Counted from the first letter of the stretch, positions 9,321 through 18,661 are shown. The stretch is DNA of 64,000 nt from Competibacter_A sp037045535 (GCA_037045535.1 JBAOHI010000073.1:186001-250000); one strand, 5' to 3'. The notes: generated by a model not told the origin, from the letters alone. Translations and numbers: made by a program.

Positions 9321-11036
9321 TTGAACCCTCACCCCCTCAACCTCTCTCCCCCGGTGAGAGAGGAGCATGAGTGGCTATCCACCACCCTATTTTGCGCCGT
9401 CCTACTGCTCTTCTCCCTGAACACTCTTTATCGATATCTGGGCGCCGGGCGGGACGATGTGTTCATCACCCTGTGGGCCGGGAAAACGCTCGGAGCTGGA
9501 CTGTGGTTTATCAATTATAACGGCGAACTCCAAGAAATCTCCTCCAGCATCCTCGGGGCATTAATTGCTAAGCTCGCCTATCTTTGCTGCGTGGAAACCT
9601 ACTATCTAGCGAACAAGTTGCTCGGTGGGGGAGCCGCCTTAGCGACCCTGCTGGTCGTCTGGTTCAACCGGCGGCTCTTGTTCCACTCTTTTCCCGGTTT
9701 TGGTGCTGTCGCTACAGTGGCATTGCTCGGTTTTAACCCCAGCTTTGCCTACTGGAGTCTGGGTGGGCTAGAAACCCCCTATTACGCTCTGCTCATCCTT
9801 CTATACGCGGTTTTTGCCATTCGGACTTTCGATTTGGCCGTGGCTGCGACTTACCAGAACTATCTGTCGCTCACCGTTATACAAATCCTTGCCATCCTCT
9901 GTCGGCCAGAAGGATTCTGGCTAATCGGCGCTACTCTGGTATTGATGCTGTTGTACTGGAAAGCCCTTCCAGAGCGACGAATGCTTATCACCAAGGCCGC
10001 AATCTCACCCTCCCTGATCTTCCTCATCGCCCTATTTACCGTCCGCTATGTGATGACGGGCGCAATCTTTCCTAACCCCGTTTATGCCAAAGTCTCGGTC
10101 GGCCACCTTGGTGAATTACAGGAAGGCTGGAATTACCTGAACCGCTTTTATGTCACTGGACTAGCGGGCATCCTTTTAGCTGGAACCACTCTCATTGCTT
10201 TCTTACTCATTGGTTACTCTGTTCTAAATCTTCTCTTTCCTAGTAAAAAACACACTTCACTTGATAGCTACCTCTTGGTCCCGGCGCTCGCTATTTGCGC
10301 CTACGAAGCCTTCGTCATTGTCGTCAAGGGTGACTGGATGGAATATCACCGGTTTCTAGCCCCAACCTTGGGGTTAAAGGCACCGCTTCTGGTCATGCTG
10401 GGCGAGAAGCTCTACAGCATAACGCCAGCTCATTTCCGCCGGCTGGCGGCGATCAGCGTGACCGCTATTCTTGTCCTGGCCATAACGGGCGAATTGCGGT
10501 ATTTATCACCGGGAGATTGCTCAACTCGCCTCACTGCTAATTTTTTTCCGAAATTTCGAGATCGTCCCAACGATGCAACTATTGCGCTCAACTGCGCTCA
10601 TGAGCGCGACAATAGCGCAATTCGCCCGTTTATCGAGGGAGAGCTATCAAAGCGCTTGGAACAACAAGGCCATCTAACCATCGTCACCTATCAAGGCGGC
10701 TACTTTCCTTATTTCATCCGGGAAAAATTTTTTCCGCACGACATCACGTTCGTTGATACGACCGGCTTACTGAATCTGGAAATTGCCAGGGTAGAGGGAG
10801 AAAAAATTCCGACTGGCAACAAGCGCCTTGATGATATCCCTGCAATTCTTAGCGGCAACGTGCCTGGACTGTCGGATCGGGTTTCTCGCTATCGCCCCAA
10901 TATGATCTACATGCTAAGCGAAAAAGAAACCGATCAAGCTGCACTCAAAGCAATTGGCTTCGAAAGAATTTATCAGAAGCCCGGGGCAGTAGTTTACCTG
11001 AGAACTCGCGCGTCAACTGACTCGATCTACAACTGA
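9321..11036 (+). CDS. GT-C-like polytopic membrane protein
   Basis: 571 residues as written from TTG 9321 (GGAG ten bases upstream); GTG 9354 is an alternative, since the first dozen codons are a REP-like hairpin. The protein has about ten membrane helices and the GT-C hallmark 'YLGAGRDDVFITLWAGKTL', with the acidic pair after the first helix, plus 'GLETPYYALLILLYA', 'RPEGFWLIG' and 'FPNPVYAKVS', all shared in pattern with the broken gene at 4373. A soluble C-terminal part of about 140 residues follows the last helix. Probably transfers a sugar from a polyprenyl-linked donor on the periplasmic side. Donor and target unknown. Confidence 0.75.
   Translation: MNPHPLNLSPPVREEHEWLSTTLFCAVLLLFSLNTLYRYLGAGRDDVFITLWAGKTLGAGLWFINYNGELQEISSSILGALIAKLAYLCCVETYYLANKLLGGGAALATLLVVWFNRRLLFHSFPGFGAVATVALLGFNPSFAYWSLGGLETPYYALLILLYAVFAIRTFDLAVAATYQNYLSLTVIQILAILCRPEGFWLIGATLVLMLLYWKALPERRMLITKAAISPSLIFLIALFTVRYVMTGAIFPNPVYAKVSVGHLGELQEGWNYLNRFYVTGLAGILLAGTTLIAFLLIGYSVLNLLFPSKKHTSLDSYLLVPALAICAYEAFVIVVKGDWMEYHRFLAPTLGLKAPLLVMLGEKLYSITPAHFRRLAAISVTAILVLAITGELRYLSPGDCSTRLTANFFPKFRDRPNDATIALNCAHERDNSAIRPFIEGELSKRLEQQGHLTIVTYQGGYFPYFIREKFFPHDITFVDTTGLLNLEIARVEGEKIPTGNKRLDDIPAILSGNVPGLSDRVSRYRPNMIYMLSEKETDQAALKAIGFERIYQKPGAVVYLRTRASTDSIYN
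9341..9363. repeat. REP-like hairpin, copy A
   Basis: Inverted repeat CCTCTCTC / GAGAGAGG with a 7-base loop, preceded by an ACCCTCACCCC-type lead. Similar hairpins occur at 35429-35454 and 56074-56095. This one lies within the apparent N-terminal codons of the 9321 gene, which makes that start doubtful. Confidence 0.6.
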
Positions 11037-11114
11037 ACTCCGGCTCACAACGGCCTACCCTTACAGGGGTCACCGGCAAAACAACAGAAGAGGACCGCCA
11101 TAGATGAGGAGTGG

Positions 11115-11191
11115 TGGTGGCTACGGGTGGACTTGAACCACCGACACCGGCATTATGAGTGCCGTGCTCTAACCGCCTGAGCTACGTAGCC
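11115..11191 (-). tRNA. tRNA-Met (CAT anticodon, elongator)
   Basis: On the minus strand the sequence begins GGCTACGTAGCTCAGGCGG and ends with TTCAAGTCCACCCGTAGCC followed by encoded ACCA. Acceptor stem GGCTACG/CGTAGCC pairs fully. The anticodon loop reads CTCATAA, giving CAT. The acceptor stem, D arm and anticodon loop are those of elongator tRNA-Met (E. coli metT begins identically); it lacks the C1-A72 mismatch of the initiator. Ile-CAT is a less likely alternative. Confidence 0.93.
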
Positions 11192-11395
11192 ATTAATACA
11201 CATTGAGAATTTTTCATTCTATTTTTATCGCCATGCTACGTCAAGCAAAAAGTAACCGTTGGAAAATCTTGCAGCATCTTTTTTGCAACTAATCCAAGTC
11301 ACTTTGCTTGAAAGTATGATATGTTCCATATTATATTCAGGAAAAATACTCTCAACACGTTATAACATATCAAATATAGATAAAGAATCTCTTCT

Positions 11396-12091
11396 ATGTT
11401 CACACCACATCACCCATTATACACACCGCATCATCCATCTAGTTGCCACGATCACCATCACTACCCAGTCGCGTCCACCGCCATCAGCCGGCGTCGCTTC
11501 GTACAGCTCGCCACTCTAGGCGGTGGCGCAACACTGCTCGGACTCGCCACTCCTTGGCGACTGGCCCGAGCTGAAACCTTGCACGAGCCGCCAATTCAAC
11601 GTAAACCCAACCCGAAAACGGCTCTTCAGGTCGAAGCCGGACATGACACCGATCCGCAAACGGGCGCCGCGCCAGGGCATACCACCGAAGCTCTGCTGCT
11701 CAGCTGCATGGATTATCGCTTGATCGACGATATCACCCGCTATATGGACGGTCGCGGCCTGACCAACCAATACGATCACATCGTGCTAGCTGGCGCTTCA
11801 TTAGGCGCGCTCACTTCCAGTTTCAAGGATTGGAATCAGACATTTTGGGAACACCTTAAAATTTCCAGCGACCTCCATCACATTAAGAAAGTCATTTTGA
11901 TGGACCATCGCGATTGTGGCGCCTACAAGGTGATTCTGAAAGCAGATTTTTCCAAGGACCCGCAACTGGAAACCCGCATCCACGGCAAGTTCCTACGCGA
12001 CTTGATGGTGGCGATCCACAAGCGTTACCCGGAATTGGAAGTCGAACGGCTGCTGATGAACCTCGATGGCACCGTGCAGAAGATAAGCTGA
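11396..12091 (+). CDS. Tat-exported beta-carbonic-anhydrase-like protein
   Basis: 231 residues from the only in-frame ATG. Residues 1-25 are histidine-rich (HH at 5-6, 12-13 and HDHHH at 18-22), then a twin-arginine motif SRRRFVQLA (31-39) and hydrophobic core lead to a cleavage site near A59. The mature domain has the beta-carbonic anhydrase zinc signature: C104-M-D106-Y-R108 and H171-R-D-C174-G. In this family Cys, His and Cys bind zinc and the Asp-Arg pair gates it, so CO2 hydration in the periplasm is plausible. The C-terminus is short ('LLMNLDGTVQKIS'). A monocistronic gene between tRNA-Met and the SUF operon; AT-rich region upstream likely holds its promoter. Confidence 0.8.
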   Translation: MFTPHHPLYTPHHPSSCHDHHHYPVASTAISRRRFVQLATLGGGATLLGLATPWRLARAETLHEPPIQRKPNPKTALQVEAGHDTDPQTGAAPGHTTEALLLSCMDYRLIDDITRYMDGRGLTNQYDHIVLAGASLGALTSSFKDWNQTFWEHLKISSDLHHIKKVILMDHRDCGAYKVILKADFSKDPQLETRIHGKFLRDLMVAIHKRYPELEVERLLMNLDGTVQKIS

Positions 12092-12241
12092 GTTTTTCCA
12101 CCCGATCGAGCCACTCTACAATCCGCCGGTGTAGCGAAGCGCGCCGGTTGGAAGCAACAAGCTTCGGCGTATACCCTCGCCCGCGTCCGATCCAAAACCG
12201 CATGATTTGACTTCCTAAAAATTCTTCTCTTGGCAAACGCT

Positions 12242-12291
12242 TTGTTTGGGATTATTCTACTTATATATAGTACTAATAAGGTACAAATTAG
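12242..12291 (+). promoter_or_regulatory. Possible suf promoter with overlapping dyad
   Basis: A weak -35 (TTGTTT, 12242-12247) and -10 (TATAGT, 12266-12271) are 18 bp apart, followed by an inverted repeat CTAAT-N9-ATTAG at 12273-12291, 17 bp before the regulator's ATG. A dyad overlapping the transcription start is where an autoregulating Rrf2 repressor would bind. Inferred by eye; weak promoter match. Confidence 0.35.
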
Positions 12292-12308
12292 AGTTACTCG
12301 GAGCGGCC

Positions 12309-12785
12309 ATGATCCGAATTACCCGGGAAGCGGACTACGGTATTCTGTTGATGACCTGTCTAGCCCAAGCCGACGGTCAGCCGCACAGCGCGGCCGCCCT
12401 CGCACAGCAGCGCCGGTTACCACTGCCGATGGTCAGCAAGATCCTGAAAAGCCTAGCGCGAGCGGGGTTATTAATCTCGCAGCGCGGCGCGCAGGGTGGC
12501 TACAGTCTGGCCCGGTCGGCGGCGGAAATTTCCGCTGCCGACATCATCGGCGCCCTGGAAGGCCCCATCGCCATCACCGAATGCAGTGGCGACAATCACG
12601 ATGGTTGCTCGCGGCTGGAACATTGCGAGGTTAGCGGTCACTGGCCGCGCATCAACCAAGCGATACATACCGCCCTGCAAAGCATCAACCTGCTGGAAAT
12701 GAGCCGCCCTGACCCATCCCGGCCAATCCATTTCCAAGGACTGCATAGAGTCGCGGCCATCGGTGCCGTCGGCCGTCCCATCTGA
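12309..12785 (+). CDS. Rrf2-family SUF operon regulator (SufR-like)
   Basis: 158 residues starting at ATG 12309; the frame extends upstream but the start 'MIRITREADYGILLM' is the family's usual N-terminus. A winged helix-turn-helix occupies residues 1-70 ('QRRLPLPMVSKILKSLARAG' recognition helix, 'GAQGGYSLAR' wing). Three cysteines, C92, C100 and C106 in 'ECSGDNHDGCSRLEHC', are placed as the Fe-S ligands of IscR-like regulators, so it probably senses cluster status and represses the suf genes when clusters are sufficient. It is the first gene of the operon, 32 bp before sufB. The C-terminal tail is longer than in IscR. Confidence 0.88.
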   Translation: MIRITREADYGILLMTCLAQADGQPHSAAALAQQRRLPLPMVSKILKSLARAGLLISQRGAQGGYSLARSAAEISAADIIGALEGPIAITECSGDNHDGCSRLEHCEVSGHWPRINQAIHTALQSINLLEMSRPDPSRPIHFQGLHRVAAIGAVGRPI

Positions 12786-12817
12786 GCCACCGAATTCTGC
12801 CACGGGAATACCGCACC

Positions 12818-14266
12818 ATGACCGACAGCACCCAAGCTCTCGAACGCCTCGCCACCAGCGACTACAAGTATGGTTTCGTGACCGACATCGAGCAGGAAAC
12901 CGTACCGCCGGGGCTGAACGAGGATGTCATCCGGCTGATTTCGACCAAAAAGCAGGAACCGGACTGGTTGCTGGAGTGGCGGTTGCAAGCCTATCGCCAC
13001 TGGCTCACCCTCCAGGAGCCGAAATGGGCTCGGGTGCATTATCCACCCATCGATTATCAGGCGATTTCCTACTACGCCGCACCCAAGCAGAAAGGCGATG
13101 CTCCCAAGAGCCTGGACGAGATCGACCCCGAACTGCGCCGCACCTACGAAAAGCTCGGCATTCCGCTCGCGGAACAGGCGATCCTGGCTGGCGTGGCGGT
13201 GGACGCAGTGTTCGATTCGGTGTCGGTGGCGACCAGCTACAAGGGCAAGCTAGCCGAAATGGGCATCATCTTCTGCTCGTTCTCGGAAGCGGTGCGCGAG
13301 CATCCCGAACTGGTGCGGCAGTATCTCGGCTCGGTTGTGCCGTACCGCGATAACTATTACGCGACGCTGAACTCGGCGGTGTTCTCGGATGGTTCCTTCG
13401 TCTACATCCCGCCGGGCGTGCGCTGTCCGATGGAACTGTCCACCTATTTCCGCATCAACGCCAGCAACACCGGCCAGTTCGAGCGGACATTGATCGTCGC
13501 CGACGAAGGCGCTTACGTATCGTATCTCGAAGGCTGTACCGCACCCCAACGCGATGAAAATCAGTTGCATGCGGCGGTGGTGGAGCTGGTCGCGCTGGAC
13601 AACGCCACCATCAAATATTCCACCGTGCAGAACTGGTATCCGGGCGATGCCGAGGGCAAAGGTGGCATTTACAACTTCGTGACCAAGCGTGGGCTATGCA
13701 AGGGCCGCGATTCCAAGATTTCCTGGACGCAAGTCGAGACCGGCTCGGCCATCACCTGGAAATACCCAAGTTGTGTGCTGCGCGGTGAGAACTCGATTGG
13801 CGAGTTCTATTCTGTTGCCCTGACGCGCGATTATCAGCAAGCCGACACCGGCACCAAGATGATCCACATTGGCAAAAACACCCGCAGCACCATCGTCTCC
13901 AAGGGTATCTCTGCCGGTCACGGCCAGAACGCCTATCGGGGATTGGTGAAGATCCTGCCGACTGCCGAGAACGCCCGCAATCATTCGCAGTGCGATTCGC
14001 TGTTGATGGGCGACCGCTGCGGCGCGCACACCTTCCCCTATATCGAGGTACAGAATCCGACCGCTCAGGTCGAGCACGAGGCCAGCACTTCCAAGATCAA
14101 TGAGGACCAGCTCTTCTACTGCCGACAGCGCGGCATTGGCGCCGAAGACGCAGTGAGTCTAATCGTCAATGGCTTCTGCAAGGAAGTCTTCAAGGAATTG
14201 CCGATGGAATTCGCCGTTGAGGCACAGAAATTGATCGAGTTGAAGCTGGAAGGCAGCGTGGGTTAA
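12818..14266 (+). CDS. sufB: Fe-S cluster assembly protein SufB
   Basis: 482 residues, standard SufB length. The N-terminal helical part 'YKYGFVTDIEQETVPPGLNE' and the block 'ETGSAITWKYPSCVLRGENS' are diagnostic. The C-terminal part contains 'ARNHSQCDSLLMGDRCGAHTFPY', including the conserved Cys and the later Glu/His region used for cluster assembly at the SufB-SufD interface. In the cytoplasm it forms the SufBC2D scaffold that receives persulfide sulfur from SufS. First structural gene after the regulator. Confidence 0.97.
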   Translation: MTDSTQALERLATSDYKYGFVTDIEQETVPPGLNEDVIRLISTKKQEPDWLLEWRLQAYRHWLTLQEPKWARVHYPPIDYQAISYYAAPKQKGDAPKSLDEIDPELRRTYEKLGIPLAEQAILAGVAVDAVFDSVSVATSYKGKLAEMGIIFCSFSEAVREHPELVRQYLGSVVPYRDNYYATLNSAVFSDGSFVYIPPGVRCPMELSTYFRINASNTGQFERTLIVADEGAYVSYLEGCTAPQRDENQLHAAVVELVALDNATIKYSTVQNWYPGDAEGKGGIYNFVTKRGLCKGRDSKISWTQVETGSAITWKYPSCVLRGENSIGEFYSVALTRDYQQADTGTKMIHIGKNTRSTIVSKGISAGHGQNAYRGLVKILPTAENARNHSQCDSLLMGDRCGAHTFPYIEVQNPTAQVEHEASTSKINEDQLFYCRQRGIGAEDAVSLIVNGFCKEVFKELPMEFAVEAQKLIELKLEGSVG

Positions 14267-14449
14267 GACACTCAATCCACAAAGTGAGCGGGATTGAGTT
14301 CCGGGTTTGCGATGAAAATGGAAATCGGTCACTTTTCGATGCAAACGGACAACTGGCAACGCCCACTTTGATGCCGGAGTTTCCCCGCAAGATAAAAATC
14401 ATGATCTAGCTCAACCCCACAGGCTATTGGCTTACAGGAAACACTCACC

Positions 14450-15220
14450 ATGCTGGAAATCCGCAACTTGCACGCCACAGTCGAAGGTCGGGAGATTCTC
14501 AACGGCCTCGACCTGATCATCCATCCTGGCGAGGTTCACGCCATCATGGGGCCGAATGGCTCCGGTAAGAGCACGCTGGCTAACGTTATCGCCGGGCGCG
14601 AGGGTTATACCGTCACCGAGGGCGAAGTGGTTTTCGACGGCAAAAACCTGCTGGACATGGCTCCGGAAATCCGCGCCTGCGAAGGTCTGTTCCTGGCGTT
14701 TCAATATCCGGTGGAAATTCCCGGCGTCGCCAACCTGTATTTCCTGAAAGCTGCCGTCAACGCCGTGCGTAAATACCGCGGCGAGCCGCCAGTGGACGCG
14801 ATGGATTTCTGGGATTTGATTCACGAGCGCATGGAGCTGGTGAAGATGGACGACTCCATGCTCAAGCGCTCGGTCAATGAAGGCTTTTCGGGCGGTGAGA
14901 AAAAACGTAACGAAGTGTTCCAAATGGCAGTGTTACAACCGCGCTTCGCCGTACTGGACGAAACCGACTCCGGGTTGGATATCGACGCCCTGAAAGTGGT
15001 CGCCGACGGCGTCAACGCCTTACGCGGTCCCGAACGGGGTTTCCTGGTCATCACTCACTACCAGCGCTTGCTGGATTACATCGTTCCTGACCACGTACAC
15101 GTTCTGGTTAACGGCAGAATCGTTCGTTCCGGCGACAAGAGCTTGGCGCTGGAACTGGAAGAGCAGGGCTACGCGTTGTATAACGAAGAACCCGGTCGGG
15201 CTCGTCGGGCTGCGGCCTGA
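14450..15220 (+). CDS. sufC: SufC ATPase of the Fe-S assembly complex
   Basis: 256 residues, an ABC-type ATPase without membrane partner. Walker A 'GPNGSGKST' at 34-42, ABC signature 'FSGGEKKRNEV' near 145, Walker B 'FAVLDETDSGLDIDAL' near 165, and the H-loop 'VITHYQRLLDYI'. SufC drives the conformational change in the SufBCD complex. It is separated from sufB by 183 bp, longer than other gaps in the operon, in which no terminator or RNA is seen. Confidence 0.97.
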   Translation: MLEIRNLHATVEGREILNGLDLIIHPGEVHAIMGPNGSGKSTLANVIAGREGYTVTEGEVVFDGKNLLDMAPEIRACEGLFLAFQYPVEIPGVANLYFLKAAVNAVRKYRGEPPVDAMDFWDLIHERMELVKMDDSMLKRSVNEGFSGGEKKRNEVFQMAVLQPRFAVLDETDSGLDIDALKVVADGVNALRGPERGFLVITHYQRLLDYIVPDHVHVLVNGRIVRSGDKSLALELEEQGYALYNEEPGRARRAAA

Positions 15221-15230
15221 GGCGAAAACC

Positions 15231-16538
15231 ATGACCGCCACTGCTGCTGTTCCACAAGACCCCTATCGCCAAGCCTTCAATGCCTTCATGACCAGCCGTC
15301 GGGAACCGGCTACGATCACCCGGTTACGGCGTGAAGCGTTCACCCGCTTTGAGACGCTGGGTCTGCCGACTCGCCACCAAGAGGCATGGCGTTTTACCGA
15401 CCTCGGCACCCTGCATCAGATCGCTTTTCAGCGGTCGGCCGATACCCCGGTCGAGGCCGGCGCGCTGCCGACACTGGAGATACCGGCGCATCGGCTGGTA
15501 TTCGTCAACGGCCGCTTCGCGCCGGGATTATCGCAGCCGCGTCCGCTACCGGAACAGACGTTGGTTGCCACCCTCGGTCGGATCTTATCGACTCAGCCAA
15601 GGCAGGTCACGCTGCATCTCGACCAACTGCCCGGCTTGACGCAACATCCGTTCGTTGCCCTCAATACCGCCTTCTGGGAAGACGGCGCTTTTATTCACTT
15701 ACCGCGCGGCACCACGGTTGAAACGCCGATTCACTTGATCTTCCATGCGACTGGCGGCGATAGCACCGTTCATCCGCGCCTGTTGCTGGTGTTGGAAGAT
15801 GGCGCCCAGGCGACTGTCGTCGTGGAATATCGAGGCCAGGGTCGCTATCTGACCGCGCCGGTCGCCGAGCTGCAATTGGGCGATGGCGCCACGCTGGACT
15901 ATCACGAGGTTCAGGAGGAATCCCTCCAAGCCTGGCATCTCGGTGGGATCCGGCTTCGTCAGGGACGCGACAGTCAGGCCCGACTGCATCTGCTGTCTTT
16001 CGGCGGCCAGCTGGCGCGTACCGACCTGGAAGCGCTGCTAGATGGCGAGGGCGCGAATTGTACGCTCAACGGTTTGACGCTGGCGAGCGACACCCAGGTC
16101 AGCGACTTCCACGTCCGAGTCGAACATGCCCAGCCGCGCGGCACCAGTCAACAATTGTTCAAAAGCGTGTTGGACGGCAAGGCGCGTTCTGTATTCGATG
16201 GCATGATCCACGTCCGCCCGCATGCCCAGAAGACCGACGCCCGCCAGGCCAGCCGTAACTTGTTGCTGTCGAAACAAGCTTCGGCCAACTCCAATCCCCG
16301 CCTGGAAATTCTGGCCGACGATGTGAAATGTGGGCACGGCTCCAGCACTGGGTTCCTCGATCCCAACGCCGAGTTTTATTTGCGGGCGCGCGGTATCGAT
16401 GCCGCTCAGGCCCGCGCCATGCTGGTCGGCGCCTTCGCCAACGATAGCCTCAACTCGATCCAGCTGACGCCGCTGCGCGAGCGCCTGACTCGTCTGCTCG
16501 CCACTCGCTTGTCCCTGGATCTCATCGAAGGGGAATGA
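15231..16538 (+). CDS. sufD: Fe-S cluster assembly protein SufD
   Basis: 435 residues. A SufB paralogue with typical SufD features: N-terminal 'RHQEAWRFTDLGTLHQ' block, right-handed beta-helix middle, and C-terminal 'LEILADDVKCGHGSSTG', where the conserved histidine sits. It pairs with SufB and recruits SufC. Starts 11 bp after sufC and its TGA overlaps the ATG of sufS (ATGA), consistent with co-translation. Confidence 0.96.
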   Translation: MTATAAVPQDPYRQAFNAFMTSRREPATITRLRREAFTRFETLGLPTRHQEAWRFTDLGTLHQIAFQRSADTPVEAGALPTLEIPAHRLVFVNGRFAPGLSQPRPLPEQTLVATLGRILSTQPRQVTLHLDQLPGLTQHPFVALNTAFWEDGAFIHLPRGTTVETPIHLIFHATGGDSTVHPRLLLVLEDGAQATVVVEYRGQGRYLTAPVAELQLGDGATLDYHEVQEESLQAWHLGGIRLRQGRDSQARLHLLSFGGQLARTDLEALLDGEGANCTLNGLTLASDTQVSDFHVRVEHAQPRGTSQQLFKSVLDGKARSVFDGMIHVRPHAQKTDARQASRNLLLSKQASANSNPRLEILADDVKCGHGSSTGFLDPNAEFYLRARGIDAAQARAMLVGAFANDSLNSIQLTPLRERLTRLLATRLSLDLIEGE

Positions 16539-17812
16539 ACGACATGAGCGCCCTGCACGCCCTTTCCACCGCACCGGTTGTCGAAACTGGCTTCGACCTT
16601 GCTCGCATTCGCGCTGACTTTCCGATCCTGAACCAGCGGATTCACGGCAAACCGCTGGTCTATCTGGACAACGCCGCCTCGGTCCAGAAACCAAAAACGG
16701 TGATCGACGCCATCAGCGAGTGCTACAGCGGTTATTACGCCAACATTCACCGGGGCGTTCACCTGCTGTCGGAACGCTCCACCGTCGCCTACGAAGGCGC
16801 CAGAGAAAAGGTGCGGACCTTTTTAAACGCGGCTAGCGCCCAAGAGATCATCTTCACCCGCAGCACCACCGAAAGTATCAACTTGGTCGCCAGCAGTTTC
16901 GGTAGCCGCATGGTGCAAGCCGGCGACGAGATCGTCATTACCGGCATGGAGCACCATTCCAACATCGTGCCATGGCAACTGCTGTGCGAGCGCACTGGCG
17001 CGGTACTCAAGGTCGTGCCGTTCACCGACGCCGGCGAGCTGATTTTGGAGGAGTACGAACGACTGCTCGCCAGCGGACGGGTGAAGCTGGTGGCAGCGGT
17101 TCATTTATCCAATGCCCTCGGCACGATCAACCCGGTCAAGCTCATGATCGAGCTGGCTCATGCCCAGGGCATCCCGGTGCTGGTGGATGGCGCCCAATCC
17201 ATCCCGCATCTGGCGGTGGATGTGCGGGCGCTGGATTGCGACTTCTACGCCTTCTCCAGTCACAAGATCTATGGGCCAAGCGGGGTCGGCGTACTGTATG
17301 GTAAGCAGGCGTTGCTGGAAGCCATGCCGCCGTACCAAGGTGGCGGTGACATGATCCGACTGGTCACCTTCGAGAAAACCGAATATGCCGACCTACCCAA
17401 CAAATTCGAGGCGGGCACGCCCAACATCGCCGGTGTCATTGGCTTGGGTGCGGCGCTCGATTGGCTGAACACCATCGGTCTGGATGCGGTTGCCGCCCAC
17501 GAACACGATCTCCTGGAGTACGCCACCGCGCGGTTGTCCGAGATCCCCAGCCTGACGATCATGGGCACGGCGCGAGACAAAGCGGCACTGGTCGCGTTCA
17601 CTATGAAAGGCGCGCATCCCCACGACATCGGTACCATTCTCGACCGCGAAGGCGTGGCGATCCGGGCCGGCCATCACTGTGCCCAGCCGGTTATGCAACG
17701 CTACGGCGTGCCCGCCACTGCCCGAGCCTCGTTCGCCGTCTACAATACCCGCGACGAGGTAGACGCGTTGATCAAAGCCCTTTGGAAAGTTAAGGAGCTG
17801 TTCGAATCATGA
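16535..17812 (+). CDS. sufS: SufS cysteine desulfurase (PLP)
   Basis: 425 residues. Class V aminotransferase fold producing a persulfide from cysteine for SufU/SufBCD. PLP-binding lysine K244 in 'FSSHKIYGPSGVG', substrate/persulfide cysteine C382 in 'RAGHHCAQPVMQRYG' (short loop typical of group II SufS), and 'VSMEHHSNIVPWQ'-like PLP-stacking region ('ITGMEHHSNIVPWQ'). Start taken at ATG 16535; ATG 16544 is possible. The stop overlaps sufU by 4 bp. Confidence 0.96.
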   Translation: MNDMSALHALSTAPVVETGFDLARIRADFPILNQRIHGKPLVYLDNAASVQKPKTVIDAISECYSGYYANIHRGVHLLSERSTVAYEGAREKVRTFLNAASAQEIIFTRSTTESINLVASSFGSRMVQAGDEIVITGMEHHSNIVPWQLLCERTGAVLKVVPFTDAGELILEEYERLLASGRVKLVAAVHLSNALGTINPVKLMIELAHAQGIPVLVDGAQSIPHLAVDVRALDCDFYAFSSHKIYGPSGVGVLYGKQALLEAMPPYQGGGDMIRLVTFEKTEYADLPNKFEAGTPNIAGVIGLGAALDWLNTIGLDAVAAHEHDLLEYATARLSEIPSLTIMGTARDKAALVAFTMKGAHPHDIGTILDREGVAIRAGHHCAQPVMQRYGVPATARASFAVYNTRDEVDALIKALWKVKELFES

Positions 17813-18252
17813 GCGACTTACGCGATCTCTACCAGGAAGTCATCCTGGACCATAACAAGCGGCCCCGGAATTTCCGGATCATCTCTCAGCCAACCCACAA
17901 GGCCGATGGTGTCAACCCCTTGTGCGGCGACCGGATCAGCGTTTATCTGGATATTGAGGACGGGGTGATTAAGGACATCGCCTTTCAGGGTGCGGGTTGC
18001 GCGATTTCCAGCGCGTCGGCCTCGTTGATGACCGAAACCCTCAAGGGGAAACCGATCGACGAGGTCGAACACCTGTTCGAAGTGTTCCATAACGTCGTGA
18101 CCAGCGATTGCGAATGTCCGCGCGGACTGGGCAAGCTCAGCGTCCTGGCCGGCGTGCGCGACTACCCGAGCCGAGTCAAGTGCGCCACGCTGGCTTGGCA
18201 CGCGGTGCGCGCCGCGCTGGAAGAACGCAAGACGCCGGTAGCGACCGAGTGA
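17809..18252 (+). CDS. sufU: SufU/IscU-like scaffold or sulfur-relay protein
   Basis: 147 residues with the conserved ligand set C39-G-D41, C64 ('GAGCAISSAS') and C125 ('SRVKCATLAWHA'), plus the SufU-type insert containing 'SDCECPRGLGKL' before the last cysteine. In SufU proteins these residues hold zinc and accept sulfur from SufS. Overlaps sufS by 4 bp (ATGA), fitting a SufS-SufU pair. The insert distinguishes it from housekeeping IscU. Confidence 0.93.
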   Translation: MSDLRDLYQEVILDHNKRPRNFRIISQPTHKADGVNPLCGDRISVYLDIEDGVIKDIAFQGAGCAISSASASLMTETLKGKPIDEVEHLFEVFHNVVTSDCECPRGLGKLSVLAGVRDYPSRVKCATLAWHAVRAALEERKTPVATE

Positions 18253-18277
18253 TTTCCATCTTTTCAGGAAACCCAAT

Positions 18278-18622
18278 ATGACCGCGACGCCCACTACCAT
18301 GGATCTGCCGGATGTCGGGGAACTGGAAGCCCGCGTGATCGATGCGCTGAAAACCGTCTACGATCCCGAAATTCCGGTCAACATCTACGAACTCGGGTTG
18401 ATCTACGGCCTGGAAGTCGATCCGCTGGGCAACCACGCGGACATTCAGATGACCTTGACCGCACCGGGTTGTCCAGTTGCCGGTTCCATGCCGGAATGGG
18501 TGGAAAACGCGGTTCGCCATGGAGCAGGAGTGGAATCGGTCAATGTCGAGCTGGTTTGGGAACCACCGTGGACCCCCGAACGGATGTCGATGCGGGCCAA
18601 GCTCGAACTGAATATGGTCTGA
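18278..18622 (+). CDS. sufT: SufT, MIP18/DUF59-family Fe-S maturation protein
   Basis: 114 residues, single DUF59 domain: 'VIDALKTVYDPEIPVNIYELGLIY' pattern from residue 20, 'MTLTAPGCPVAGSMP' with the conserved C65, and 'VELVWEPPWTPERMS'. Proteins of this family act late in Fe-S cluster delivery. The gene is 25 bp after sufU at the end of the SUF run. Confidence 0.92.
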   Translation: MTATPTTMDLPDVGELEARVIDALKTVYDPEIPVNIYELGLIYGLEVDPLGNHADIQMTLTAPGCPVAGSMPEWVENAVRHGAGVESVNVELVWEPPWTPERMSMRAKLELNMV

Positions 18623-18661
18623 TCGACGTGGGAAATCTCGGATGCATCCGGCAGCGAAGTC

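Noticed and set aside
15231..16538. SufD as an inactive SufB relic
   Set aside because: Loss of the SufB ligands is normal for SufD, and the gene order is standard.
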